DNA from: Nyssa sinensis
Lineage: Eukaryota; Streptophyta; Magnoliopsida; Cornales; Nyssaceae
Assembly: GCA_008638375.1 (NCBI GenBank)
Contig: CM018038.1
Coordinates: 10,511,740-10,575,739, forward strand
Length of the DNA: 64,000 nucleotides
Reading direction: 5' to 3'
The notes below the pieces were generated by a model, which saw only the letters and a program-made list of their open reading frames with translations, was not told where the DNA came from and did no database searches. Both the position numbers and the translations under genes were made by a program. Numbering within the stretch: position 1 is the stretch's first letter; every line of letters starts with the position of its first letter. Below, piece by piece: positions 23,495 through 35,554 of this stretch.

Positions 23495-23896
23495 ATTTTA
23501 TGCTTTCTATTTCATTTATCCATTATTATTGCTTTCATGTTTTTCCTTTCATTTCTGCATTTTTTTTATATAATGAATGAGCCTTGTGATTGAACACTTG
23601 AGGCCCTTTGGTTGTGTAGTATAAGACTATTAATAGATCAGATCTTGAACTGAATTCGATTCATTACAAATTTGATTCGATCCGATCCGATCCGAATTTT
23701 ATGCTTTCTATTTCATTTATCCATTATTATTGCTTTCATGTTTTTCCTTTCATTTCTGCATTTTTTTTATATAATGAATGAGCCTTGTGATTGAACACTT
23801 GAGGCCCTTTGGTTGTGTAGTATAAGACTATTAATAGATCAGATCTTGAACTGAATTCGATTCATTACAAATTTGATTCGATCTGATCCGATCCGA
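23495..23896. repeat. 201-bp tandem duplication
   Basis: Bases 23495-23695 are repeated nearly exactly at 23696-23896 (offset 201). Block C at 55465-55660 has a single copy, so the duplication happened in block A after the blocks separated. Confidence 0.93.
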
Positions 23897-24262
23897 TCTA
23901 ATCCAATCATTTCATCAGTTAAATGGATCCAATAAATTTGATCCGTTGACAATACAATATGATCCGATTAAATGTAGCATATACATATGTTAATTTTTTA
24001 CGTATTAAATTAAATATATATTTTAAATTTTCATATGTTCAATTATAAAAAAATTTCTTAAGTTGAATTTATATATTTTAAAAATTACATATTGTATTAT
24101 AATAATAAATTAATATAATTATCATACTGAATCCGATTTAATCCCATAGTTAATAAATCTATATTTAGATTTAAAATATGTAAATCTATCCGAAAATTTC
24201 ATTCAATTCAAAAAAAAATTTAGCAAATAAATTCGGATAAACCTTGTTCAGATCTACAACCT
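23617..24262. repeat. Possible MITE-like repeat
   Basis: It starts ggttgtgtag...atcagatcttgaac and ends gttcagatctacaacc, which gives imperfect inverted ends. The inside repeats 'gattcgatccgatccgatc' words. It is also present in block C (about 55575-56026). No target duplication was identified, so the class is uncertain. Confidence 0.3.
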
Positions 24263-24451
24263 TAGAGCATTACTCGGGTAGGAGAAAAGTCTACCCTTGA
24301 TTTCCTAATACAATTAATTGCACAAAAAGAAAAGAAAAATTAAGAAAGAAAAGAGCACTGACATGACATAAACTAAAACTAAAGGGTTCCAATGTTTTTT
24401 CGTGTATAAACTATAATAACAGCTCCCAAAGGGGAAATCCAAGTGTCCTAC

Positions 24452-24781
24452 CTTAAAGACTTGTGCTTGAACATCATTCTTCTTTAAAAACATTACAAAA
24501 GAAGTGGAACTTTCTTGCTTCATGTTGGTCCCCGGAATGTACAATATCATTTGCATTTGTTACTGCTTAGTATATACAATAGTGATTCACAAACCTTTTA
24601 CAGAATTTTCTATTAAACTTTGTTTGATGATTATAACCATTTCAAATTAGATCGTTTTCAAATAGAGAAAAACTCCCAAATTATACACACATAACTATAA
24701 ATGTATCAGATATTGAAGAAAAAGCAAAAAGATCCTTACCCGAAAACTGGAAGGAGAAACTGCAGACGCCGCGAACGCCAT
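24452..24781 (-). pseudogene. 5' fragment of an unrecognised gene, transit-peptide-like start
   Basis: Exon 1 (24740-24781) begins ATG and encodes MAFAASAVSPSSFR, followed by a good donor (GTAAGG). This Ala/Ser-rich start resembles a plastid transit peptide. A second possible exon ends ..MFLKKNDVQAQVFK at 24452, before GTAGGA, and is in phase if the acceptor is the AG at about 24518. The second piece is conserved in block C (56081-56311) and decayed in block B (about 39880). No further exon was recognised downstream. The function is unknown, and the exon pairing is inferred. Confidence 0.4.
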
Positions 24782-25831
24782 CTCTCCCACCTCGTCATAT
24801 CTCGATCGGCGTCTCTTTTCTCCCTCTCACTCTGGTTCTCTTCCGCTGCTAAATTACGAAGTTACCCTTGACCCAGGTCCGGCTCAAACTCAGCCCAAAG
24901 TTTCGGGCCTAAAAACTAAACCAATCAAATTGAATTAATTAGGGTCAATGTTCGATTGAAATGGAGATGGTCATTTTCTCTCACGTTACGGTAAAATAGG
25001 ATGAGTTTTATTTCTATTCTATCCGGGATAAATGACTGTATTAAAATGGAGACAAGCCGCACCTGTGTAGGCCTAAACCATATCAACGACATTCAAGTTT
25101 TATTTCATTTTATTATTTTAAAGTTTATCCAGTGAAAGGATGGGTGCCTAAACATCTTGACCCACCAAATGTTTTTGACCCAACAGCTTTGGGAAAAAAT
25201 ATCAATTTTTTTTTTAAATAAGGAAAACTGATTAGTGTTTCAATTAAAGTCAATAATAACTAAGAAGATGTAGCAGTTAGATAACACATGCATGCTTAAC
25301 AAGCTGTATTGATTGACCTTAATATATTGAAGTTGAATGCCCATGCTTTATTACAGAACAGGGAGATAATAGCCAAAAGTCTGCAATTTTTTATTTGATA
25401 ACTTTGTTCATTATCTTATTCAGTTTTTTTTTTTTTGAATTTTATGAGAACGAAGAAAATCAATGTCAAGATCAATGGATCTCCTTCGTTATGACCACAG
25501 AATATATACTAGGCAACTCCCTTGATTGTAGCCACTTCCTTGACTTTAGACCTTTCTTTTGGATTGAAAATCTTATTCATATATGAGAAATGGTATGTGA
25601 ATGGACCCAAGGAGAATCCATATCTGCGGGCTTTCATCTAAGAAGTTAAGTCACAGTAGATGAAAGTTAAGTCAGAGTAGATGATAGATTTTGAGTTTAA
25701 ACTTTATCATCACTTTGATAATATAAATTGATGCATACATTTTATTTTTTCTAATAAGTTTTTAAAGGAGTTGATAGTTGAAATATATATATATATATAT
25801 ATTAATTTTACAAAACTTATTTAGAGTTTTT

Positions 25832-25884
<53 letters not shown>

Positions 25885-27076
25885 ATTTGAAAAGGGTTGC
25901 TTTTAATTTGTGGATTTAAGACAATCTAAATGAAGGAAATTAAATTTTCATGTTTTGCCATCATAAAAAAAAATATTAGGAAAAAAGAAAATATGGAGGG
26001 ATTTTTTTTTTTAAAAATCTACATTTTATTTTTCCTAATTCCCAACTATTTTAATTTTATTTAGGTACGCGAGAAAACATGAGAGAATCATTCTAGTTTC
26101 CTTTTTCTTTCTTTGTTTTTAATCTATTCCTTTCTCTGAATCCATAAACACAATGAAGCATTAGTTTCCCTTCAAATGCAGAAAAAAGAAGTCATTACAT
26201 GCAGTTCTTTAAATCCATCACTACATTTTCTGAAAGCTCTGAGCCTCAGTTCTCTTCCTGCTCCTTTTCCTCTTATATCTGGGATAAATATAGGAGACCC
26301 CATAGAATTGAACTTAGAGAAGAACTCTAGTCTTGGAGCCATGGGACCAAGTACAGAGATCATCAAGCTGTTAAGAGTGAAGTTTTTTGCTTGAAGGAAT
26401 GTAAAGAATATTTATGAAAACTAAGATGGCTAGCCTTCATTTGAACCAGAAGTTATTCAGCGAGTCCATCACTCCATCGATATCGGAAAAATAATAGATT
26501 TTTTGAGATAATTTCTCCATTTGAACCCTCCTAGGAAGATCTTATAATAGATTTTTTTGAGATAATTTCTCCATTTGAACCTTCCTAGGAAGATTTTTAA
26601 AAACCTGACTCTAAATTTTAGGTGTTGCCCTCTCTATGTATTTGTTGTAGGGCTGCATTTCTTTCTGTATTGCCGGTGCCTATGGTTTTGCTTGGCTGGC
26701 TCTGTTTTGTAGCTTGCTTTGTTCTTCTATGAGTGTTATGCTTCTCTAGAACTTGAAACCGTTTATGCAACAAATCAGTGGGCAAATCTGCAACCAGGCC
26801 AAAATGGTGCTCTGACAAACACAAAACTTATGCTACAAGTTTAGCATCAGGGGCCGGGTTTCGAATCTAAAAGAATAACATGTGAATCGAGATATGCACC
26901 TGTTTTACATGTTTTACTACGATTGCTATGTAATGTGTAATGCATTTATATTGTTCATTACATGAGATAGCAATTTCTATCCAACAAAATATCACTGTAA
27001 AAACAAAACAAAAATATTGTAAGCTTATTGTTGCAACTTTTCATTGAAATCATGGACAAGGTTTTAGCATGCAGCT
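24782..27076. other. Block A, intergenic part before lac2
   Basis: Mostly collinear with block B (41050-41630 and 46756-48057) and, for 25130-25700, with block C (61250-61825). It contains (CT)n at 25837-25880 and several short ORFs (for example 25395-25586 and 26172-26366) that recur in other blocks, without recognisable domains. The stretch 26620-26850 has long T/G-rich text like a 3' UTR or LINE tail. No supported gene. Confidence 0.5.
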
Positions 27077-30000
27077 TCAACACGGCGGCATGTCTCGAGG
27101 CGGCGGTGATATTTTTGCGTCAGGGGTCTTGCCATTTTTCACTATGAATGCCATTTCCATTCCCCAAGTCAAATGTCGCTCTAAATGGCAGTGCATGAAC
27201 CAAACTCCGGTTACAAATCAAACATACCCAAATCACATGTAGCTATTAATAACAATAGTGTTTAAATAAATCATTTAGTTATATGATTTTCTATCATTCT
27301 GAAGCTTTTAAAATAGTTGGTTGATTCACGACATACCTGGGTTGCTGGCGCGGAATCTTATAGCCACCCAGCCACTCTTGGGCACTGCAATGGTATTTTG
27401 CATTGGAGGGTCCACAAGATTATACCTTAAAGGATCCTTATTTTTGTCAAAATTCCCAAATCCCCACCCCACAACATAAAAACTATATCCATGTAGATGC
27501 ATGGGATGGTCTGCCCCTTCAACAAAGTTTGTTCCTTGCAAAACTAGCTCCACTGCTGAATTATACTCAAGCACTTTCACTTCCGTCCCACGTTGCGGTA
27601 TCTCTAGCACCAAAGGAAGATAATCCGCAGTAAAGTTGAATATCAAAGGCGGAATATTAGGAAACTTATCTCCATAGACACCATTAATGTGTTTATAGTA
27701 AGCTTCACGTATGTCAATATTGGATGGAGCATAGAAGCTTATGTTGTTGACACTTGCAGCCAATCGAGTCCCATTTGGTCCAGCACATGAATTATTATTA
27801 GCACATGGGACTGTGTTAACAGAAACAGTGAAAATTAATTTAGTGGTCATGTTCAATGGGACAGTGCTGGGATGATCAATGCTGGCTAAACTTCTCAGGC
27901 TACCGGTGAAGGTTGCCGAGGCGTTTGTGTCATTGTAAGGTGGAAGATGAGGCAAAGGAGGGGGTGAAGATGGAGTGTACTTTCCTTTGTATTGGACTAT
28001 GGCGGTGGTGCTGGTGTTATCGTAGGGGACGCCAACGGTGCTGACATAGGCCTTGGCGGCCATGTAATAGTGATCAGGTGGCTGGTTACCTTGTAGCAAA
28101 ACATCCATGGTTTGGCCGGGTGAGATTGTGATATAATCACTTTTGAGTGGCTTTGTGTAGGTGCCATCGGTTCCAACCACTGTGATTTGGTGTTTGGCTA
28201 TTCCAAAGAAGAAAAGGTCTGTCATGCCAACGTTAGCCATCCGGAGGAGATAGGTCTTGCCATGTTCAACCACCAGCTTGAATGTACCTGCATAATTTAA
28301 GTGAGAGGGTTATTGTTTTGGTTTTGTCAAGGTAAATTCTTCAACGTCCAGTGTAATGATATAGAATAGCTAGTATTGAATTTCATCGATCAATTCGAAT
28401 GTTATAAGATTCCTTCGAAATAAAAAATAAAATCGTACATAAATCAACAATGATTAAAAATATTTACAAGTGATGACCCTAAAAAAATTTGTATTTAATA
28501 AAAATCTAAATAACAACCTTTTATTTTAAGACATTTGCCATTGCCTTAAGACATTTGTCTTTCCCTTTTCTAACTTTGGTATTGTAATGGATTACAACTC
28601 ACAGACATGCTTACCAACAATTCAACTTTTCATATTTTCATGCATAAATAAAAGACGTTTATTAACCGGTCCAATGGACTTTTCCATGTCTGGCTCGGTG
28701 CACAAAATTTAATACGCGGTTTTAGAATATTGATATCGGTTCAATCAAATGGTGCTATACAAATGTTGTTTCTTGGGTTAATATTTACCTAGGTAAGATT
28801 GGTGAATATATATATATATAAAGAGTATACTCTTTCATATGTAATTATTCGTCTTATGTTAGAAGTATAGTAATTTAAGATTACCCAAAATTTATTCTTT
28901 ATCTCCTAAAGGTGAGCTATTGGAACTCCTTGTATCTATATTTATAAGTCAAATAGTGTTCTTTTAACTATTAAATAAAAACATTTTTAAAGTGCAAATA
29001 TTTATTAAAGAGTGTAGATAAAATTTCACTCTCTTAAAAGTTCAACTTGTTATATAAATAACATCTCATTATTTTCTAGGATCAACGACAACCATTCAAT
29101 AATTTCTCTTCCAGTGGTCTCTTATTATATGACAAAGGGATAAAGACCTCTTATTATATGACAAAGGGATAAAGCTTGCCAATAATTTCTCTTCCACTAG
29201 TGGTCTCTTATTGTATGACAAAGGGATAAAGCTTGCCTATCATTTATTGTATGGCAAAGCCCCAAAGTAGTTCATACCCCAAATTAATGTACGCGCACGT
29301 GTGTACACACACATATTTTTATATCTTAAATTTTAGTTAATAGATACAATAAGATTTGAATAGTGTAACGTGAACCGTTACATGTAATAATTTTTTAATT
29401 TTTTGAGACTAAATTTCATTTAATATTAAAATGATCACATTATGTGAGGACTCATGTAATAATTATTTTGTTTTATTTTAGAGTTAAGTTACGTCATTTA
29501 TTAACTTACTTGACTCCGAAAGAATAAAAGATAAATAAATGTTTATACACAATAACCACAAATTGTTATTAAGTGCTTATTTGAATGAGCAGTGGAAACG
29601 ACATTTAGAAAAAAGTTATTTACTAGTACATTTTTAAAATACCCGTTCTGATCTTGAAAATGTCCAAATAAGTGTTTTAAGAAGTCCAAACAAATACCCA
29701 CTTATCCCAAAAACTCGTTTAAAACGTGAAAAATGGCCCAACGGACGGTAGAACCACCCATCCAAATACAGCCTAAATCAAAGATTCTTGGAAAAGAAAA
29801 TTCTTTGAAGTTGAGATTGCCATGGTTTTCAAAGTAGAGTTGAAAGAGTGGTGATCTATAGCTCATGCATGTTTGTCCGCATCTTTGTCCAAATAAAGGA
29901 TAGTCATTAATTATTATCACATCAACTATTTTTTAAAAAATTATCTCATAAATTAATAATTTTTATCTCAATCACATCATTCAAATACCTTTTTTAAATA

Positions 30001-31327
30001 AATATGCATGACCACGTAACATTATCCAAGTTAAAATAAGCTTAATTCAATCAAATAACAAAAAGGACAAAAAGAAAAAAGTAAAAGTGAGACTAATATA
30101 AATTAAGTGAGAAAAGAAGAAAAAATTTCCAACTGGTGGGTTGATTTTTACACCTGGTTTTGAGCAAGGATATAGGTCCCCTGGTTGACCATTGATGGTA
30201 AGAGCATCAGAGGTGTCAGGGTTTCCTCCTGTCCTAAGGAACTCACTTTCAACCGCCCTTATATCTGATTTCCACCACTCTCCTGCATTTCAACAATAAT
30301 TTCTACCTTCAATTGCTCTGGCTGATACAAATTGTCAAAAATAAGATGATTTTCAGTGCAATTCTGCAGAAATGTGTACCTAATATGATGGGAACTTCTG
30401 TATGAGGCTTAACATAAGGATAACTGGTTCCATGTTTGGGATAGACAATAATAACACCATGGACTGTGGCTCTTGACCAGTCACTGTGAGCATGCCACCA
30501 TAGAGTTCCTTCTTCCATGGAAAGCACAATCTTTTGGCTAAATTTTCCACCCGGTTGTATCGGGCACTGTGTGATGTATTCCGAGCCATCTGACCATGGA
30601 TTCCTTGGCTGTTTCACTCCATGCCTGTAACATATGGAATTGTATTTAACTCCCTCTCTCTCTCTCTCTCTCTTAAGCGATGTGTGTGGTCTTGTAAAGT
30701 GTTTACGCGCATATAGAGTTTGTCTTGTAACCACACATTCAAAGGACACGTGGTTAACAGGATTCTTGGTCATAAAAAAGTTATCTCCCTCTTTCTCTCT
30801 CTGTGGGCAAAGGAAAAAAGATGAAATTCATACCAGTGAATTGTGATGTTTACATTGCCTTTATTATAAACATCCACATAGAATGTATCTCCTTTGTGAG
30901 CATACAGAGTTGGTCCCGGAAATTGTCCATTTACTGTCAAGATGTTCTTGGTGCTGCAGAGTCTCGTGTATGGAGTTTCTTTCACCTGCAATGAAAAAAT
31001 AAAAAAATAGCCTTGCCCATATGAACAATATGCAAACATTTGTACCTATATATATTGATCAAAGCGCGACGGATCAAATGCTTATATAGATGTAAAAAAA
31101 AAAGAAAAATCTATGCAACTCTTCATGAAGAAAGCCTTTTGAATGCAATCACAGATGGTGAGAATTATGCCTTTTCTTCCTGTCATCAAAACATAATTTG
31201 TTTATATTATTGAGATCATTGTACTTACTATAAAAGTATAACGAGCCCAAGCGTGGGAAAGGATAACGCCATCAAATAATAGTAAGCAAAAAATTTGGAA
31301 GATCAAGACCTTCATCATCGACTGCAT
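27077..31327 (-). CDS. Laccase lac2 (LAC14/15-like), six exons
   Basis: Secreted multicopper oxidase (EC 1.10.3.2 family) that oxidises phenolics with O2 in the cell wall. Exons: 31229-31327, 30834-30985, 30380-30624, 30154-30282, 27337-28287 and 27077-27207 (or 27204). They add to 1,707 nt, about 568 residues, the usual laccase length. The signal peptide is about residues 1-28 ([18 protein letters not shown]). Copper ligands: HWHG (83-86), WWHAHSD (126-132), HPMHLHG (469-475) and [12 protein letters not shown] (531-542). Exon phases agree throughout. The expected acceptor of exon 6 reads CG instead of AG; the next AG, 3 nt later, keeps the frame and drops one Gly. It is the only one of three array copies without stops or frameshifts. 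Expression cannot be judged. A wounded but working gene or a very young pseudogene are both possible. Confidence 0.85.
29095..29270. repeat. Short tandem duplications in lac2 intron 4
   Basis: The word 'tctcttattatatgacaaagggataaag' and its variants occur three times with spacings of about 36 and 64 bp. The corresponding lac1 and lac3 introns (about 9200 and 51640) have one copy. Intron 4 (28288-30153) is otherwise AT-rich, without recognisable elements. Confidence 0.7.
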
Positions 31328-31337
31328 TTCTAAACAA

Positions 31338-31385
<48 letters not shown>

Positions 31386-31450
31386 GAACGAATTTCTTTT
31401 TGGGTTTCGAATGCTTATAACACTTGCATAAAGATCTTGAGCTATATATA

Positions 31451-31456
31451 TTTATA
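31451..31456 (-). promoter_or_regulatory. Putative lac2 TATA box
   Basis: The minus strand reads CTCTATAAATATATATAGC, about 125 bp before the ATG. In lac1 and lac3 the matching place reads CTCTCTATATATATAG, so the clean TATAAATA is special to lac2. A (TA)n run (about 31339-31382) lies in the presumed 5' UTR. Confidence 0.45.
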
Positions 31457-31459
31457 GAG

Positions 31460-32919
31460 GTAGAAAGTGGAAACAAAAGAAGTTAGGTAAAATTGAGGAC
31501 CCACTGTGCATATAATTATATTATATATAAACTTATCTGGGTTTCCAACTGATAAACATGTCATTTCTTTTCATTTGCTTAGTTTTTCCATGGATTGTAC
31601 TTTTCAAACATTTTGAATCATGAGTCATGCAAACAACATAAGCTTATATCGTAAAAATAGAGATCTTAGGTTATTTATAAAAATGTGTCTTGAGGTGACT
31701 GGGACTAAAATTCTATATATAGTTGACACTTCGATAACAGAGTTAATATCAATTTAAATTATATTAAAAGGTTTCCTATGCATATCCTATAGTTTTTTTT
31801 ATAAACAAGTGAAATCTATTACTAAACCCTCCAATTAATTTAATTACAGTATTTCATATTATATATATATATATGTATTTAAGTATCATGACCAAAAAAC
31901 TAAAATGGCATAAAACCCTTTACCATGTGATTTAGACCACAAGGGAATCCTAAATTGCAAAACTAAAATAGTAGTTGCTCTTAAATATATTAAAATCATA
32001 TTTTAAATTTCCGATGGCCATTCGGAACAGAAAAAATTCTTGACTTAAAGGTGATTATCAATTTCACAACTAAATGTTCTATCATGGGGTATTTTAAATT
32101 TCTGAACATTGTTGAGCATTTTATACGTTGACATCTAATTTTTTTATCATATTCAATATAAGATTAATAGGCTATTAACATGATAATAAAACATGAACTT
32201 ACAAATGGACCATATAATGTACTATTTCATATATTGTACTGTTTAAATGCATATACTTAAATGCTTACTCTTTGTACTGCATTACACATGGCATGATTCT
32301 GTTCTGTCGTGCTCTTTGGTTCTGTTCTGATTCGGTTCTAGTCTGTTATGTTCTATTATATGTTATTCGGAGTCTGTTCCGATTCTGTTTTGTTATGTTG
32401 TGTCTTATTCTAGGCCCACTACAGGATTGAGCGATATGACTTATGCTAGATCATGACCCAGAGGGTAGAAGCCCCACGAGTGTCTGCTTATGGGCAGTTG
32501 GTAAATGCTCATATGCCTGATTGGCATCCTGTCGTGTTGATCATTTCATTTATCATTGGCTATATCATGCAAAAGCCAGTTAGATGTCAACGTATAATTA
32601 TCCAGCCGGGGAATTTATTTACATTGTTGACATTTAGTTGAATGTGGTGCATTTGATTTGGCAAGTTTATAAATGATTGCTGAGATGACCCATTTCTGCC
32701 TCCCAAAAATCACTCATGCACCTTTAATTATCTTCAGCAACATATTTACATGCTAAATACCCCACTTTTGAAGTCCAATTTGTAAGTTCATTTGTCGGTA
32801 TTATAAAAAATATACCATTTTAAACTTTAACATGGTAATAAGCTTATTGAATATACAGAGTTTGCTTTAGTTAGGAGAAGACCGTTTAAAGATTAATGAA
32901 CATACAAGTCATATAGCTT
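31460..32919. other. lac2 upstream region, no supported gene
   Basis: The first about 170 bp match the lac1 and lac3 upstream regions; homology ends near 31625. At 32280-32660 is a less AT-rich stretch with repeated 'ttctgttctg' words and a short ORF (32453-32641) without a recognisable domain, possibly an old transposon fragment. Confidence 0.4.
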
Positions 32920-33009
32920 CCCAGAAACCTCTCAGATCATTGCCCAATTGTATTGAAGGAAGATGATCGAGATTGGGGGCCTCGGCCTTTCAAATTCTTG
33001 ATTTTGTAA
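32920..33009 (+). pseudogene. LINE endonuclease-region fragment
   Basis: Thirty codons read PRNLSDHCPIVLKEDDRDWG followed by PRPFKFLIL and a stop. S-D-H-C-P-I is the end motif of the LINE apurinic-endonuclease domain, and WGPxPF(R/K)F is the stretch that follows it in plant LINEs. No more of the element is readable nearby. The fragment is short, so the match rests on these two linked motifs. Confidence 0.6.
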
Positions 33010-34118
33010 CTATAATTAAGTTTATCAAGAACAAGGTAATTCCAACATCTCTTTTCAAGATTGTATAATTTATGTAAAGAAAAAGATTCAAATAAATTTT
33101 TCAAATTGCTTCCGCTATGAATTCATCCAAGAAACAACAGCTTGAGTGCAACATTTTGATACATTAAATTTAAAATTTTTTGTTTATGTAGATTTCGTTG
33201 GTGTCAAGCAAAATATTGGCTTTGACTTGTGTACAAATAAATTTTATAGACATGTGAACGTATAACATGCAAAGACTCAAAAAAATGTGTGGAAAAGAAA
33301 AGAAAAAACTAATAAAAAAGGCTTTCTACCATTATATTTATTTCTACTTTTTTTTGATTGCCTTTTTAGGGCCTTTGTACTAATGCCAACAATATGGATA
33401 TGAAAACAAAACCTAATTATAATACAAATAATATTAAATAGCCTTAATGTGCAAAGAAAAAAATTTCATGGCTACTTTTTATATCAAAAAAAAAAAAAAA
33501 ATTAATTCATATGATTTGTTTTCATAATATTAGAATGTGAGATGTTTATCCTATTTGTAGATGATAATTTTAAATTTATCATGTTATTTAGTTATGCACC
33601 ATGTACAAATGTAATGTTTTTTTTTTTTAATTAAGACTTGCTTGTAATAAATTTGGTATTGTCTAGTTTGCAATACACTTATATACTATACCTTTGTATG
33701 TGTAAAAAATTATGAATTAGTTAAAGGGCTCTAAATCATTCAATTTTTGTTTACTTTTGTCTTCATTTGATTACTTTAAAGCGAATGGAATAGTTGGAGT
33801 GGGTGTTTGTAGAGTGGTAGATTAGTTTAACAAAGTCATTTATCACTTCTCTTTCTTTATTTACTCAAAAACAAATGAGTGATCCACGATTAAGATCATT
33901 GGTAAGAGTGACATTTTTCACACGCACTGTTCAAGTTTGAGGTTTCATATACACGCACTCTTAAAAATAGCTTTTGGAATCTACTTGAATATTAGTAAAA
34001 GGTTAGGTAAATTATTTTCATCGCAATTGGACTCGTGTGTATGAAAATCGATTCTTGAATGAATTTGAGAAATTATATTCATTACAAGTTTAATTATTTA
34101 ATTGTTCCAACCTATATC
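33010..34118. other. AT-rich, nothing recognised
   Basis: Poly(A)-like runs at about 33486-33500 and 33618-33630 and no ORF of note. If the LINE fragments at 32920 and 39340 belong to one element, this would be its decayed middle. Confidence 0.3.
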
Positions 34119-34129
34119 CACTACAAGAG

Positions 34130-34630
34130 AAAGCCTTTATTCCGACACCATATGAAGTCGGAAATAACTCACTTAGCGTCGGCAATAATCATTTCCGACC
34201 AGTAATAGACGTCGCCCAAATTAGTCGGTAATAAAATCGTCAGAAAAAGATTACCGACAAAAACCTTGGCGTGTCGAAAATAATTAACTATTTCCGACGC
34301 ATATTAGCGTCGGTAAAAGATTATTTCCAACCACAAACAATGTCGAAAAAAAGCATTATTTCCGACCACAAACATTGTCAGAAAAAATTATTTTTTTGGA
34401 CCACAAACAGTGTCAGAAAAAAAGCATTATTTTCGACCACAAACATTGTCGGAAAAAATGATTTTTTCCGACCACAAACATTGTCGGAAAAAATCATTAT
34501 TTCCGACCACAAACAGTGTCAGAAAAAAGCATTATGTCCAACCACATACATTGTCAGAAAAAGCATTATTTCCAACCAAAAACACTGTCGGCAAAACATT
34601 ATTTCCCACCATCGACGCCATCGGTAAAAT
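34130..34630. repeat. CACTA left subterminal repeats
   Basis: About ten units of 'attatttccgaccacaaaca' and '(t)tgtcggaaaaa', roughly every 36-40 bp, with alternating inverted GTCGG/CCGAC motifs that presumably bind transposase. An ORF runs through them (34271-34627) only because the unit length fits a frame. Confidence 0.85.
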
Positions 34631-35294
34631 ACTATTTAAGACATATATCTATAGTGATAATTTAAAAGCTGACAGTCAATGCAGAATGATATAATTTAGA
34701 CATGAATTTACAGTGACAATGCTAAGCCAACACTTGTGAAGAAGCCAACATGTAATAACTTAACATCCCAACTGCTTTACTACATGGCACACTGGTACCA
34801 TTTAAAACAATTACCCAATCCTACAAAGTCTCGTCACAACTTTCTAAAGTTTGGCTACATGAACCATATTTTGCTATTCAGCTCTATCCAGAAGAAGGAA
34901 AAGAAATATGAGGTGTTTATGCAGAAAAATAAAATAAAATCTTATTCATATGCTCAACTCTAAAGCCCAACTTTATTTGTTCATTTTATCAATCCTATTC
35001 ATATGCAAAATTCAAAGAATACAACAGGCAGCCACCATCTAAAATATGCAAAACCATGAGACAAGGCACTTTATTCAGGAACAAATAATAGTATTGCAGT
35101 GGAACTTAATGACCACATACATCAGCAGAGCAGTCTCTTTAAGTACATTAAGGAATCTAACGCCCAACTTTATTTGTTCATTTTTATATTCTTAATACTG
35201 CATCTCTGACAAGAATAAAGAATATACATCATCAATTACCCAACTCAATTTATAACAGTATACGAAACATCAAGCTTCTCACCATTTTATTCTA

Positions 35295-35554
35295 TCAAAC
35301 TTTTATAATAGTAGGCTTTCCGCCCATTACTTGAGTGTACAACCTTAATTGGTTATTTTTGGCCCTTCCACAGTCTCTCCTTGTAGAGGTCGAACCTGAA
35401 CAAGAAAATTGAAATCATAATTAGAGAGTGTAATATAGATAGAAAGTAAAAAAAAAAATTATTAATCAATCTTAACTCGAATATTACCCTGATGAGAGGA
35501 AGATGTGGCAGCCATTGAATTTGACGAAGAACCATCACCATGTGTAGAGTCCAT
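35295..35554 (-). CDS. Small two-exon gene model inside the CACTA element
   Basis: Exon 1 is 35488-35554 and exon 2 is 35295-35395, with donor GGTAATAT and acceptor ttcttgttcag. Together they encode 55 residues starting MDSTHGDGSSSNSMAATSSS and ending with a basic, Gly-rich part (STRRDCGRAKNN ... MGGKPTIIKV). A Ser-rich start followed by a G-R-(T/A) core and a GxPxxxxK end is reminiscent of the N-terminal part of En/Spm-associated proteins, but this match is weak. The model rests on splice sites and open frame only. It could be a truncated remnant or a chance model. Confidence 0.3.

Larger units (their letters stand above)
23210..31650. repeat. Segmental duplication unit A (flank plus lac2)
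   Basis: The same order, flanking block then minus-strand laccase, recurs at 39540-55180. The flanking block recurs again at 55191-61825. Homology is interrupted by element-specific insertions. This marks a tandem array of laccase loci. Confidence 0.85.

Noticed and set aside
25395..25586. ORF repeated in block C (61513-61713) as a conserved gene
   Set aside because: Repeated because the DNA is duplicated; indels shift the frame between copies and no domain is visible.
26618..26850. Coding region in the T/G-rich stretch (also 47524-47790)
   Set aside because: Frames differ between the two copies and the protein text is hydrophobic low complexity; more like a UTR or LINE tail.
34271..34627. 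118-residue ORF as a gene
   Set aside because: It runs through the CACTA subterminal repeats; the protein is just the repeat unit translated.
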